A stretch of 25,833 nucleotides of DNA. Source: Fusobacterium sp. (GTDB lineage: Bacteria; Fusobacteriota; Fusobacteriia; Fusobacteriales; Fusobacteriaceae). The position numbers and the translations under genes were made by a program. The stretch covers positions 1 to 25,833 of the forward strand of contig DXSD01000021.1 in NCBI GenBank assembly GCA_019410665.1, given 5' to 3'. Shown one piece after another: positions 15,731 to 23,045 of this stretch (position 1 is its first letter; each line of letters starts with the position of its first letter). The notes under the pieces are model-generated. The model saw nothing but the letters and a program-made list of their open reading frames with translations, had not been told where the DNA came from and searched no databases.

Positions 15731-16615
15731 ATGACATTAAGACATTTACTGATTTTTATAGAAGTTGCAAATTGTGGAAAGATGAGTTTAGCTGCAAATA
15801 AGCTCTTTATTTCTCAACCTACAGTGAGCCAAGTAATTTCAGAATTAGAATCACACTATGGGGTAAAATTATTTGAAAGATTTCCAAAAACTCTTTGTAT
15901 AACAGAAGATGGAAAAGTTTTATTAAATCAAGCTAAAAGAGTTATAAATTATTATAATATCTTAGAAGAAACTATGAAAAATCCCAATCATGAAGTTCCT
16001 TTACAAATTGGTGCAACAGTTACAATAGGAAGCAGATTAATAAGTCCTATTTTAAATGAATTTAAAAATCTTTGTTCAGAGGAAAGAGTAAAGATCTATG
16101 TAAATAATACAAGGGAGATAGAAAAAAGATTACTTTCTAATGATTTAGATATAGGAATAGTTGAAGGTGTTATAAAAAGTCCACATCTAGTCGTTACTCC
16201 AGTTATGGAGGATAAACTGGTATTAGTTTGTGGCAAAAATCATCCATTAGCTGTTAGAGATAGTGTAACTTTAAAAGAGATAGCAAAAGAGAGTTTTATT
16301 ATGAGAGAAGATGGAAGTGGAACTAGAGAGATATTTACGAACTACGTACAATCTCAAGGTTTTACTATTGATATAAATTGGGAATGTAGTGAACCAGAAG
16401 CGATAATTCAGGGAGTATTAAATGGGCATGGGATTACAGTAATTTCTGAGTGTTTAGTAAATAGAGAAATAGAAAATGGAAGTTTAAAAATAATAGAACT
16501 AAAAAGTTTTAAATGGAATAGAATGTTCAATATTGTATACCATAAAAATAAACTTCTTAATAATAATATGAAAAAATTTATAGAAATTGTAGAAAAGTTT
16601 TGTTTGAATAGATAA
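15731..16615 (+). CDS. LysR-family transcriptional regulator (CysL/YeiE-like)
   Basis: 294 residues. The N-terminal helix-turn-helix (1-60) reads LRHLLIFIEVANCGKMSLAANKLFISQPTVSQVISELESHYGVKLFER. A type-2 periplasmic-binding-like sensor domain follows (about 90-290) with LDIGIVEG, MREDGSGTRE and a VLNGHGITVIS segment. These features fit the CysL/YeiE branch, which in other bacteria controls sulfite reductase or the YeiH transporter. The downstream block has both a sulfite reductase homologue and a YeiH homologue, so it is the likely target. A perfect LysR-type dyad lies near -65 of that block's promoter. ATG follows GGAGG, 19 bp after mntP. Confidence 0.88.
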   Translation: MTLRHLLIFIEVANCGKMSLAANKLFISQPTVSQVISELESHYGVKLFERFPKTLCITEDGKVLLNQAKRVINYYNILEETMKNPNHEVPLQIGATVTIGSRLISPILNEFKNLCSEERVKIYVNNTREIEKRLLSNDLDIGIVEGVIKSPHLVVTPVMEDKLVLVCGKNHPLAVRDSVTLKEIAKESFIMREDGSGTREIFTNYVQSQGFTIDINWECSEPEAIIQGVLNGHGITVISECLVNREIENGSLKIIELKSFKWNRMFNIVYHKNKLLNNNMKKFIEIVEKFCLNR

Positions 16616-16802
16616 AAATAACATAGAAAAAGTATAAAAAAATATAAAAGTATAAAAAAATAATACTTTAGAAAAAGTAATAGAATGTATAGAAAATAAT
16701 AAGTTTTATAGTAACTTGAATACTCTATTGTATTTAGCTAAGGGATAATATATGAACAAATGAAAACAAAAAAATAAAGTGTATTAAAAAAATCTAGAAT
16801 TT

Positions 16803-16867
16803 AAAAGATCAAATATAATGATACTTAGAAAAACTATAGTAATTATTTTTGATCTTTTTTTATTTTT
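16803..16867 (+). terminator. Long terminator hairpin downstream of lysR
   Basis: An 11-bp outer stem (16803-16813 with 16848-16858) continues inward with further imperfect pairing and is followed by a T-rich run. It most likely ends the operon that includes mntP and lysR. Confidence 0.75.
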
Positions 16868-16910
16868 TGTTTATAATTTAAACTCAAAAATTTCAAAAAA
16901 TATCCAAACT

Positions 16911-17005
16911 AAATGTGATAAGAATCACGATTCAATTAGTAAAACTAATTGATACTATTGGATAAAACTATTTTAAATTTTGAAAATAAAGTGATATAAT
17001 TCACT
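16911..17005 (+). promoter_or_regulatory. Promoter of the sulfur block with CRP/FNR-like and LysR-type dyads
   Basis: TGTGA-N6-TCACG at 16914-16929 is close to the CRP-family consensus. TCAATTAGT (16932-16940) and ACTAATTGA (16944-16952) form a perfect dyad containing the T-N11-A LysR motif. The extended -10 TGATATAAT (16992-17000) lies within AGTGA-N6-TCACT (16990-17005). Taking the start at about 17007, the LysR dyad is centred near -65, the usual LysR site. The -35 is poor, as expected for activation. Confidence 0.7.
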
Positions 17006-17069
17006 CTGAGAACACTAAAAATTAAATGAGACTTTACAGTTTAAGAGAAAGGGTTAAGGAGTGAATACC

Positions 17070-18698
17070 ATGAGAGTTTTGATTATTGGAGGAGTAGCTG
17101 CAGGAACTAAAGTAGCTGCGAAATTAAAAAGAGAAAATCGTGATCATGAAGTAACAATTATTACAAAGAGTAAACATATATCTTATGCAGGATGTGGATT
17201 ACCTTACTATGTAGGAAACATAATAAAAGATAAGGATCAATTAATAGTAAATACTCCAGAGAAATTTGCTAAACTTACTGGAGCAGAAGTTCATACTGAA
17301 ACTGAAGCAGTAGCTTTAGATAGAGCTAACAAAACAGTAAAAGCAATTGATTTAAAAACTAATGAAGAAAAAACTTATACTTATGATAAGTTAGTTATTG
17401 CTACAGGAGCTAGACCATTTGTTCCTAACTTAGAAGGAATTGACTTACCAGGAGTATACTTTATGAGAACTCCAGAAGATGCTATTAATTTAAGAGCTGA
17501 TGTAGAAGCTGGGAAAATAAAGAGAGCAGCTGTAATTGGTGGAGGATACATAGGACTAGAAGTAGCTGAAAACTTAGCTCTACAAGATGTTAAAACAACT
17601 GTTATTGAAATGGCTCCAAATATTTTAACAGGATTTGATAAGGAGTTTGCAGAATTTGCAGAAAACCACTTAGCAGATCATGGAATTATGGTATTTTCAA
17701 ATACTAAGTTAGAAGCTATCTTAGGAGAAGGAAAAGTTGAAAAAATTCAAACTTCAAGAAGAGCTATGAAAGTTGATGCAGTAATCATGTCAGCTGGAAT
17801 TAGACCTAATACAGAGTTCTTAAAAGATAGTGGAATAGAATTAAATCCAAATGGAACTGTAAAAGTTAATGAATATATGCAAACAAATGATGAAGATATA
17901 TATGCAGCAGGAGACTGTGTATTTGTAAAAAATATAATAACTGGACAAGATGTATGGGCACCTATGGGATCTACAGCAAATATGGAAGGACGTATAGTTG
18001 CTAGAAATATAAATGGAGAAAAAATTGCTTATAAAGGAGTAGTAGGAACTGCAGTTGCTAAGTTACCTGGATTAAATGTTGGAAGAACAGGACTTACAGA
18101 AAAAGCTGCTAAAGATGCTGGATTTAATGTTGTAAGTGTTATAACAGTAGCAGATGATAAAGCTCATTACTATGCAGGAGCTTCAAACTTCTTTATTAAA
18201 TTAATAGCTGATAGAGATACATTAAAAGTATTAGGATTACAAGTAATGGGATCTGGAGCAGTAGATAAAGTAGTTGACGTAGTAGTAACTGCTATATCTA
18301 TGGGAGGAACTCTTCACGACTTAGAAGATTTAGATCTTGCTTATGCACCACCATTCTCAACTGCTATTCATCCATTAGTACATACAGTAAATGTAATGTT
18401 TAACAAATTAAAAGGTGCATATGAAACAGTAACTCCAGAAGAGTATATGAATGGTACAGTAGAAGGATATACAATCTTAGATGCTTGTTTAGTACCTACT
18501 TTAGAAGGAAAAGAATATTTAGATTTACCAGCAATAACTGGAAAATTACCTAACCATGACTTAGATGAAAAAATGTTATTAATTTGTAATAAAGGTAAAC
18601 GTGCTTACATGGTTCAAAATCGTCTAAAATATTATGGATACACTAATACAAAAGTATTAGAAGGTGGAGAAAAATTCACTCCAATCAATGAAGATTAG
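17070..18698 (+). CDS. CoA-disulfide/persulfide reductase-type flavoprotein with C-terminal rhodanese domain
   Basis: 542 residues from the ATG at 17070, 8 bp after AAGGAG; the GTG at 17061 overlaps that site. It is a two-dinucleotide-fold disulfide oxidoreductase: FAD motif GGVAAGTKVAAKLKR, active-site C42 in SYAGCGLPYYVG, second nucleotide motif VIGGGYIGLEVAENLA, FAD-binding YAAGDC, and a dimerisation domain (~320-445). Residues ~455-542 form a rhodanese-like domain with C506 in the loop CNKGKR. This is the architecture of CoA-disulfide reductase fusions and NADH-dependent persulfide reductases, which reduce CoA disulfide, polysulfide or persulfide. It is the first gene of an operon with a sulfite reductase homologue, so it probably handles sulfane sulfur. 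Confidence 0.88.
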   Translation: MRVLIIGGVAAGTKVAAKLKRENRDHEVTIITKSKHISYAGCGLPYYVGNIIKDKDQLIVNTPEKFAKLTGAEVHTETEAVALDRANKTVKAIDLKTNEEKTYTYDKLVIATGARPFVPNLEGIDLPGVYFMRTPEDAINLRADVEAGKIKRAAVIGGGYIGLEVAENLALQDVKTTVIEMAPNILTGFDKEFAEFAENHLADHGIMVFSNTKLEAILGEGKVEKIQTSRRAMKVDAVIMSAGIRPNTEFLKDSGIELNPNGTVKVNEYMQTNDEDIYAAGDCVFVKNIITGQDVWAPMGSTANMEGRIVARNINGEKIAYKGVVGTAVAKLPGLNVGRTGLTEKAAKDAGFNVVSVITVADDKAHYYAGASNFFIKLIADRDTLKVLGLQVMGSGAVDKVVDVVVTAISMGGTLHDLEDLDLAYAPPFSTAIHPLVHTVNVMFNKLKGAYETVTPEEYMNGTVEGYTILDACLVPTLEGKEYLDLPAITGKLPNHDLDEKMLLICNKGKRAYMVQNRLKYYGYTNTKVLEGGEKFTPINED

Positions 18699-18768
18699 TT
18701 GTTGTTAAAAATAAAATTAAGTATAAATAAAGTAAATTAAAATGTATAAGAAAGAGGAGGATTTATCA

Positions 18769-19713
18769 ATGGCATTAACACCAGAAGATATCAAAAGAGT
18801 AAAAGCTCTAGGGTTTTTACACAATAAGGGAACAGAAGAGTTCTCTGTAAGAGTTATAACTGAAAATGGAGTTATAACAGCAGCTCAAAATACTGCTATA
18901 TCAGAAGTAGCAGAGAAATTTGGATCAGGAAAAGTAACTTTTACATCAAGATTAACTGTTGAGATTCCTGGAGTACACTACAATGATGTAGATGCAGTTA
19001 GAGAGTATTTTGCAAAATATGATCTAGTAACTGGAGGAACAGGTTCAAAAGTAAGACCAGTAGTAGCATGTAAAGGAACAACTTGTAACTATGGATTATG
19101 TGATACACAAGCTTTAGCAAAAGAGATTCACAAAAGATTCTTTGAAGGGTATGCAGATGTAAAATTACCTCATAAATTTAAAATTGCAGTTGGAGGATGT
19201 CCAAATAACTGTGTAAAACCAGACTTAAATGATATAGGAATAATTGGACAAAGAGTACCTAAGTTTGATGAAGATCTTTGTAGCGGATGTAAAAAATGTG
19301 GTGTAGAAAATGTTTGTCCTATGAAAGCTGCTAAAGTTGTAGATGGAATATTAGAGATTGATAAAGATCTTTGTAACAACTGTGGACTTTGCGTAGGAAA
19401 ATGTCACTTTGATGCAATAGAAGATGGAGATTATGGATTTAAAATCTACATCGGTGGAAGATGGGGTAAAAAGATTGCTCATGGAATTGCATTAAGAAAA
19501 GTTTTCTTCTCAAAAGAGGAAGCGTTATCTGTAATTGAAAAAGCTATATTACTATTCAGAGAGCAAGGAAAAACTGGAGAGAGATTCTCTACTACAATAG
19601 AAAGATTAGGATTTGAAAATGTAGAAGCTCAATTACTAGCTAATGATATACTAGACAGAAAACAAGAGATAATAGATGCTAAATTACATTTAGTTGGTGG
19701 AGCTACTTGCTAA
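18769..19713 (+). CDS. Siroheme sulfite reductase homologue with two [4Fe-4S] ferredoxin motifs
   Basis: 314 residues from the ATG at 18769, 8 bp after GAGGAGG; the upstream ATG at 18742 lacks a site. Residues 1-90 form the ferredoxin-like half-domain of nitrite/sulfite reductases. The siroheme/[4Fe-4S] ligand set is C101-x4-C106 (ACKGTTCNYG) and C144-x3-C148 (GGCPNNC). Inserted after it are two [4Fe-4S] motifs: C171/C174/C177/C183 and C202/C205/C208/C212. The rest completes the reductase fold, and the chain ends in a cysteine (C314). This is the small single-subunit type related to AsrC/Dsr rather than the large assimilatory enzyme. It probably reduces sulfite, or another small anion, with ferredoxin or NADH-derived electrons. 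It lies 70 bp after the disulfide reductase with no terminator between. Confidence 0.87.
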   Translation: MALTPEDIKRVKALGFLHNKGTEEFSVRVITENGVITAAQNTAISEVAEKFGSGKVTFTSRLTVEIPGVHYNDVDAVREYFAKYDLVTGGTGSKVRPVVACKGTTCNYGLCDTQALAKEIHKRFFEGYADVKLPHKFKIAVGGCPNNCVKPDLNDIGIIGQRVPKFDEDLCSGCKKCGVENVCPMKAAKVVDGILEIDKDLCNNCGLCVGKCHFDAIEDGDYGFKIYIGGRWGKKIAHGIALRKVFFSKEEALSVIEKAILLFREQGKTGERFSTTIERLGFENVEAQLLANDILDRKQEIIDAKLHLVGGATC

Positions 19714-19742
19714 TTATTTAAACCAGGCTTTTAAGGCTGACT

Positions 19743-19778
19743 AAACTGCTGAATTTATCACTCAGCAGTTTTTTTATA
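19743..19778 (+). terminator. Terminator after the sulfite reductase gene
   Basis: A 10-bp perfect stem (19743-19752 with 19762-19771), a 9-nt loop and a run of T. It separates the reductase genes from the YeiH gene, whose expression then depends on partial read-through or a weak promoter in 19779-19810 (TATAGT-like -10). Confidence 0.88.
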
Positions 19779-19827
19779 AAAAAAACACAATAGGAAAATC
19801 TAATATATAGTATAGGAGAAATGTTTT

Positions 19828-20871
19828 ATGAATAAGAAAAATTTGGCAATAGGAATTTGTATAGTACTTGCAATTATAGCTACTAAATTAGCAAAATTAC
19901 AACACTTTGTGGGAGGTCCAATGATAGGATTACTATTTGGAATTCTAATAGTAAACTTCATGCCTAACATTGATAAAGATTTTAAAGCGGGAACAACTTT
20001 TGCTGGGAAAAAGTTTTTAAATATAGGTATTATCTTAGCTGGAGGAACATTAAACTTTGCACAAGTAATAGGATATGGAGCAAAGGCATTACCATTAATA
20101 ATAGCAAATATATGTTTCTCATTTGCTGTTGCTTATATTGTTGGTAAAAAGTTAGGAGTAACTAAAAATACAAGTACTCTAGTAGGAGGAGGAAGTTGTA
20201 TCTGTGGAGGAACAGCTATAGCAACTCTTGCTGGTATTATAAAAGCTAAAGAAGAGGAAATAGCTTATGCAATGACTGCTATATTTTTATTTGATATTTT
20301 AGCAGCTGTATCTTATCCATATTTAGCAACTGCTTTAGATTTAACTGTTAATCAATTTGGATTCTTAGCAGGATGTGCTATCAATGATACATCAAGTGTT
20401 GCAGCAGCTGAAGCAACTTACAATGCTTTACATGGAACAAATTTAAATTTAGCTATAACAGTAAAATTAACTAGAACAACAATGCTTATAGCATTAGCAG
20501 TAATCTTTACAATTTTAAAAGTAAAAGAGGAGTCAGCTGCAAATAATGGGCAAGGATCAGATGTTTCTCTTACAAAAACAGTAATGAAAGTTTTCCCAAT
20601 GTTTATTCTTTGGTTCTTAGTAATGGCATTATTAAATACTTTAGGAGTATTTAATGCAATAAGTACAGAATCTTTTAAAGTTAGTAAATTATTAAGTACT
20701 GGATATAAATTCTTCGTAACAGTAGCTCTTGCTGGAGTAGGATTTAAAATTAAATTTGTAGATCTATTTACAAAAGGATTAAAACCAATTATCTTAGGTG
20801 GATGTACTTGGGCAGCTGTTGCAGCATCAACATTTGCATTTATCTATATCTTTTCTGGATATGTAGGATAA
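19828..20871 (+). CDS. yeiH: YeiH-family (UPF0324) putative sulfate/sulfite exporter
   Basis: 347 residues with about ten membrane segments, the normal length. Family signatures include VGGPMIGLLFGILI near the start, KKFLNIGIILAGGTLNF, the glycine-rich loop VGGGSCICGGTAIATLAGIIKAKEEE (about residues 117-142) and AGCAINDTSSVAAAEATY. Members are annotated as putative sulfate exporters and often lie beside the LysR regulator YeiE. Sitting behind a sulfite reductase homologue fits export of a sulfur oxyanion. ATG at 19828 is 9 bp after AGGAG. It is separated from the reductase gene by a strong hairpin. Confidence 0.88.
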   Translation: MNKKNLAIGICIVLAIIATKLAKLQHFVGGPMIGLLFGILIVNFMPNIDKDFKAGTTFAGKKFLNIGIILAGGTLNFAQVIGYGAKALPLIIANICFSFAVAYIVGKKLGVTKNTSTLVGGGSCICGGTAIATLAGIIKAKEEEIAYAMTAIFLFDILAAVSYPYLATALDLTVNQFGFLAGCAINDTSSVAAAEATYNALHGTNLNLAITVKLTRTTMLIALAVIFTILKVKEESAANNGQGSDVSLTKTVMKVFPMFILWFLVMALLNTLGVFNAISTESFKVSKLLSTGYKFFVTVALAGVGFKIKFVDLFTKGLKPIILGGCTWAAVAASTFAFIYIFSGYVG

Positions 20872-20911
20872 TAATAAATAGGTTATCAATATATAAATTT
20901 AAATAAAAGAA

Positions 20912-20964
20912 AGGAAAATTTACTTGATTAGAGAATTGAAGTAGATTTTCCTCTTTTTATTTTA
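20912..20964 (+). terminator. Terminator after yeiH
   Basis: A 14-bp stem with one G-U pair (20912-20925 with 20939-20952), a 13-nt loop, then a T-rich tract. The right arm and tract (ATTTTCCTCTTTTT) recur behind the MATE gene at the window's end. Confidence 0.85.
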
Positions 20965-21006
20965 TAACTTTAGTAAAATATTTTCTAATTAAAAGAGTTA
21001 CTTGTC

Positions 21007-21035
21007 TTTACTTTATTCTTGAATTATGGTATATT
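21007..21035 (+). promoter_or_regulatory. Promoter of the ATP-grasp/esterase operon
   Basis: -35 TTTACT (21007-21012), 17 bp, extended -10 TGGTATATT (21027-21035). It is followed by a ~40-nt leader and a strong GGGAGGG ribosome site. Confidence 0.6.
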
Positions 21036-21082
21036 AAAACTTAACAGATAAGGATTCATAAACATTAAAGGGAGGGATTTTT

Positions 21083-22273
21083 ATGAATTTTATTTTTATA
21101 TCACCAAATTTTCCAAAAAGTTATTGGAATTTTTGTAGAGGATTAAAAAATAATGGAGTCAATGTATTAGGAATAGGAGATTGTGATTATGATTTTTTAA
21201 GTGAGGATTTAAAAAATTCACTAAACGAATATTATAAAGTATCTTCACTTGAAAATTATGAGGAGGTCTACAGAGCTTGTGCTTATTTTGCTTTTAAGTA
21301 TGGAAAAATTGATTGGTTAGAATCAAATAATGAGTACTGGCTATTGAGAGATGCAAGACTTCGTACAGATTTTAATATTACAACAGGTTTAAAAAATGAT
21401 AAGATAGCTGGAATTAAGTATAAAAGTGAAATGAAGAAATTCTATGCCAATGCAGGAGTAAAAACAGCTAGATATCATATTGTTTCAACTTTTGAAGAGG
21501 GGAAAAAATTTACTGATGTAGTAGGATTCCCAGTGGTAGTAAAACCAAATAATGGAGTTGGTGCAGCTGCTACTTATAAATTGAGAGATGAAAATGAGAT
21601 GCACTTTTTTTATGATCATTTAGGATATGAAGAGTATATTATGGAAGAGTTTATAAATGGAGAACTACTTTCATATGATGGAATAGCAGGGAAAAATAGA
21701 GAGATAATCTTTGAAACTGCCCATGCTTATCCTATTCCTATAATGGAGGTTGTAAATAAAGGAACTGATGTAATGTACTACTCATATAAAGAGATTCCTG
21801 AGGATTTAAAAGAAGCTGGAAGAAAAGTGGTACAATCTTTTGATACTAATAGTAGATTTTTCCACTGTGAATTTTTTAGACTTTTAGAAGATAAACCTGG
21901 TTTGGGAGAAAAGGGAGAGATAATAGGATTAGAAGTTAATATGCGTCCTCCTGGAGGATACACTCCAGATATGATGAACTTTGCTAATGATATAGATGTA
22001 TATCAAATTTGGGCAAATATGATAACTTATAATGAAGGGTATTATAATAAAGAATCAAGACCATATTGCTGTGTATATGCAGCAAGACGTGATGGATACA
22101 GATATTTCTATGGAATAGATGAAGTTTTAAATAAATATAGATACAATATAGTAATGCAAGAAAGAATGCCAGATGTTTTGGCTGGAGCTATGGGAAATGA
22201 TATGTTAACAGCTAGATTTTCAGACCAAGCACAGGCATTAGAATTTATTGATTTTTATTTAAAAAAGGTATAG
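21083..22273 (+). CDS. ATP-grasp carboxylate-amine/thiol ligase-type protein
   Basis: 396 residues. An N-terminal pre-ATP-grasp domain (1-~110, FIFISPNFPKSYWNFCRGL) is followed by the ATP-grasp fold. That fold has K154 in GFPVVVKPNNGVGAAAT, the hinge YIMEEFINGE (185-194), E263 in HCEFF, and the metal-binding set E284/N286/R288 in LEVNMRPPGG. All the key residues appear present, so it should be active in joining a carboxylate to an amine, thiol or similar group through an acyl-phosphate. The substrate is unknown. It starts an operon with two alpha/beta hydrolases (10-bp and 9-bp gaps). It resembles proteins loosely annotated as carbamoyl-phosphate synthase large-subunit-like, but the pre-domain and length argue against that role. 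Confidence 0.85.
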   Translation: MNFIFISPNFPKSYWNFCRGLKNNGVNVLGIGDCDYDFLSEDLKNSLNEYYKVSSLENYEEVYRACAYFAFKYGKIDWLESNNEYWLLRDARLRTDFNITTGLKNDKIAGIKYKSEMKKFYANAGVKTARYHIVSTFEEGKKFTDVVGFPVVVKPNNGVGAAATYKLRDENEMHFFYDHLGYEEYIMEEFINGELLSYDGIAGKNREIIFETAHAYPIPIMEVVNKGTDVMYYSYKEIPEDLKEAGRKVVQSFDTNSRFFHCEFFRLLEDKPGLGEKGEIIGLEVNMRPPGGYTPDMMNFANDIDVYQIWANMITYNEGYYNKESRPYCCVYAARRDGYRYFYGIDEVLNKYRYNIVMQERMPDVLAGAMGNDMLTARFSDQAQALEFIDFYLKKV

Positions 22274-22283
22274 GGGGAGTTTT

Positions 22284-23036
22284 ATGCATATAAAAAATTA
22301 CAGACATTATAGCTCAAATTTAGGAAGAGAGATGGAGTTTACTGTGTATGGACATAGTGGAAGACCTATAGTAGTTTTTCCAGCACAAGATGGGAGATAT
22401 TATGACTTTTTTAACTTTGGAATGGTAGACTCTGTAGAAAGTTATTTAAATCAAGGAAAGATTATGCTGTTTTGTGTAGATAGTATAGATAAGGAATCTT
22501 GGTCTAGATTAGGAGAGAATTATGAAGAGAGAATAGAACAACATGAGAGATGGTTTAGATATGTAGTAGATGAGGCTATTCCTAAATTTAGAGAGATCTA
22601 TGGAGAACTAACAAATAACTATGGTTGCAAATTTATGACAACTGGTTGCAGTATGGGAGCTTATCACGCTTTAAATTTTTTCTTACGTCGTCCAGATATA
22701 TTTGATGGAGTTATAGCTTTAAGTGGTTTATATCACGCTGGTTATTTCTTCCCTAATTATAATAATGGAAAAATATATGAAAATTCACCAAATGATTTTA
22801 TGAGAAATATGCCTTGGAATCATGAATATCTAGAAAAGTATAGAAACTCTGATATTATTCTTTGTTGTGGATTAGGAAGATGGGAAGAGGAATGTATTAA
22901 AGATACTGCAGATTTAAAAAGAGAATTTGAAAGATTACAAGTACCAGTATGGATAGATTTTTGGGGATATGATGTTGACCATGATTGGCCATGGTGGAAA
23001 GTGCAGTTCCCTTATTTTCTTCAATATGTTGTATAG
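22284..23036 (+). CDS. Esterase, alpha/beta hydrolase fold (first of pair)
   Basis: 250 residues, cytoplasmic, no signal peptide. The nucleophile is S123 in the elbow TTGCSMGAYHA (G-C-S-M-G) and the probable catalytic histidine is H233 in DVDHDWPWW. The segment RRPDIFDGVIALSGLY after the elbow is typical of the esterase D/enterochelin-esterase group (PF00756-like). The start GREMEFTVYGHSGRPIVVFPAQDGRYYDF carries the first strands. It lies 10 bp after the ATP-grasp gene with GGGGGAG as ribosome site, so it acts in the same pathway, perhaps hydrolysing or transferring an acyl group on the ligase product. The substrate is unknown. Confidence 0.82.
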   Translation: MHIKNYRHYSSNLGREMEFTVYGHSGRPIVVFPAQDGRYYDFFNFGMVDSVESYLNQGKIMLFCVDSIDKESWSRLGENYEERIEQHERWFRYVVDEAIPKFREIYGELTNNYGCKFMTTGCSMGAYHALNFFLRRPDIFDGVIALSGLYHAGYFFPNYNNGKIYENSPNDFMRNMPWNHEYLEKYRNSDIILCCGLGRWEEECIKDTADLKREFERLQVPVWIDFWGYDVDHDWPWWKVQFPYFLQYVV

Positions 23037-23045
23037 GAGTAGAAA

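Larger units (their letters stand above)
16616..17069. other. 454-bp intergenic region: terminator, repeats and a layered promoter
   Basis: No convincing protein gene is present. In order it holds two copies of AAGTATAAAAAAATA (16630-16644, 16648-16662), an A/T-rich stretch without clear signals, a long terminator hairpin (16803-16867), and the control region of the sulfur block (16911-17005). The distance from the lysR stop to the terminator (about 190 bp) leaves room for a long 3' leader or an unannotated small RNA. Confidence 0.6.

Noticed and set aside
18742..18768. Nine-residue N-terminal extension of the sulfite reductase homologue
   Set aside because: No ribosome site before ATG 18742, while GAGGAGG lies 8 bp before ATG 18769.
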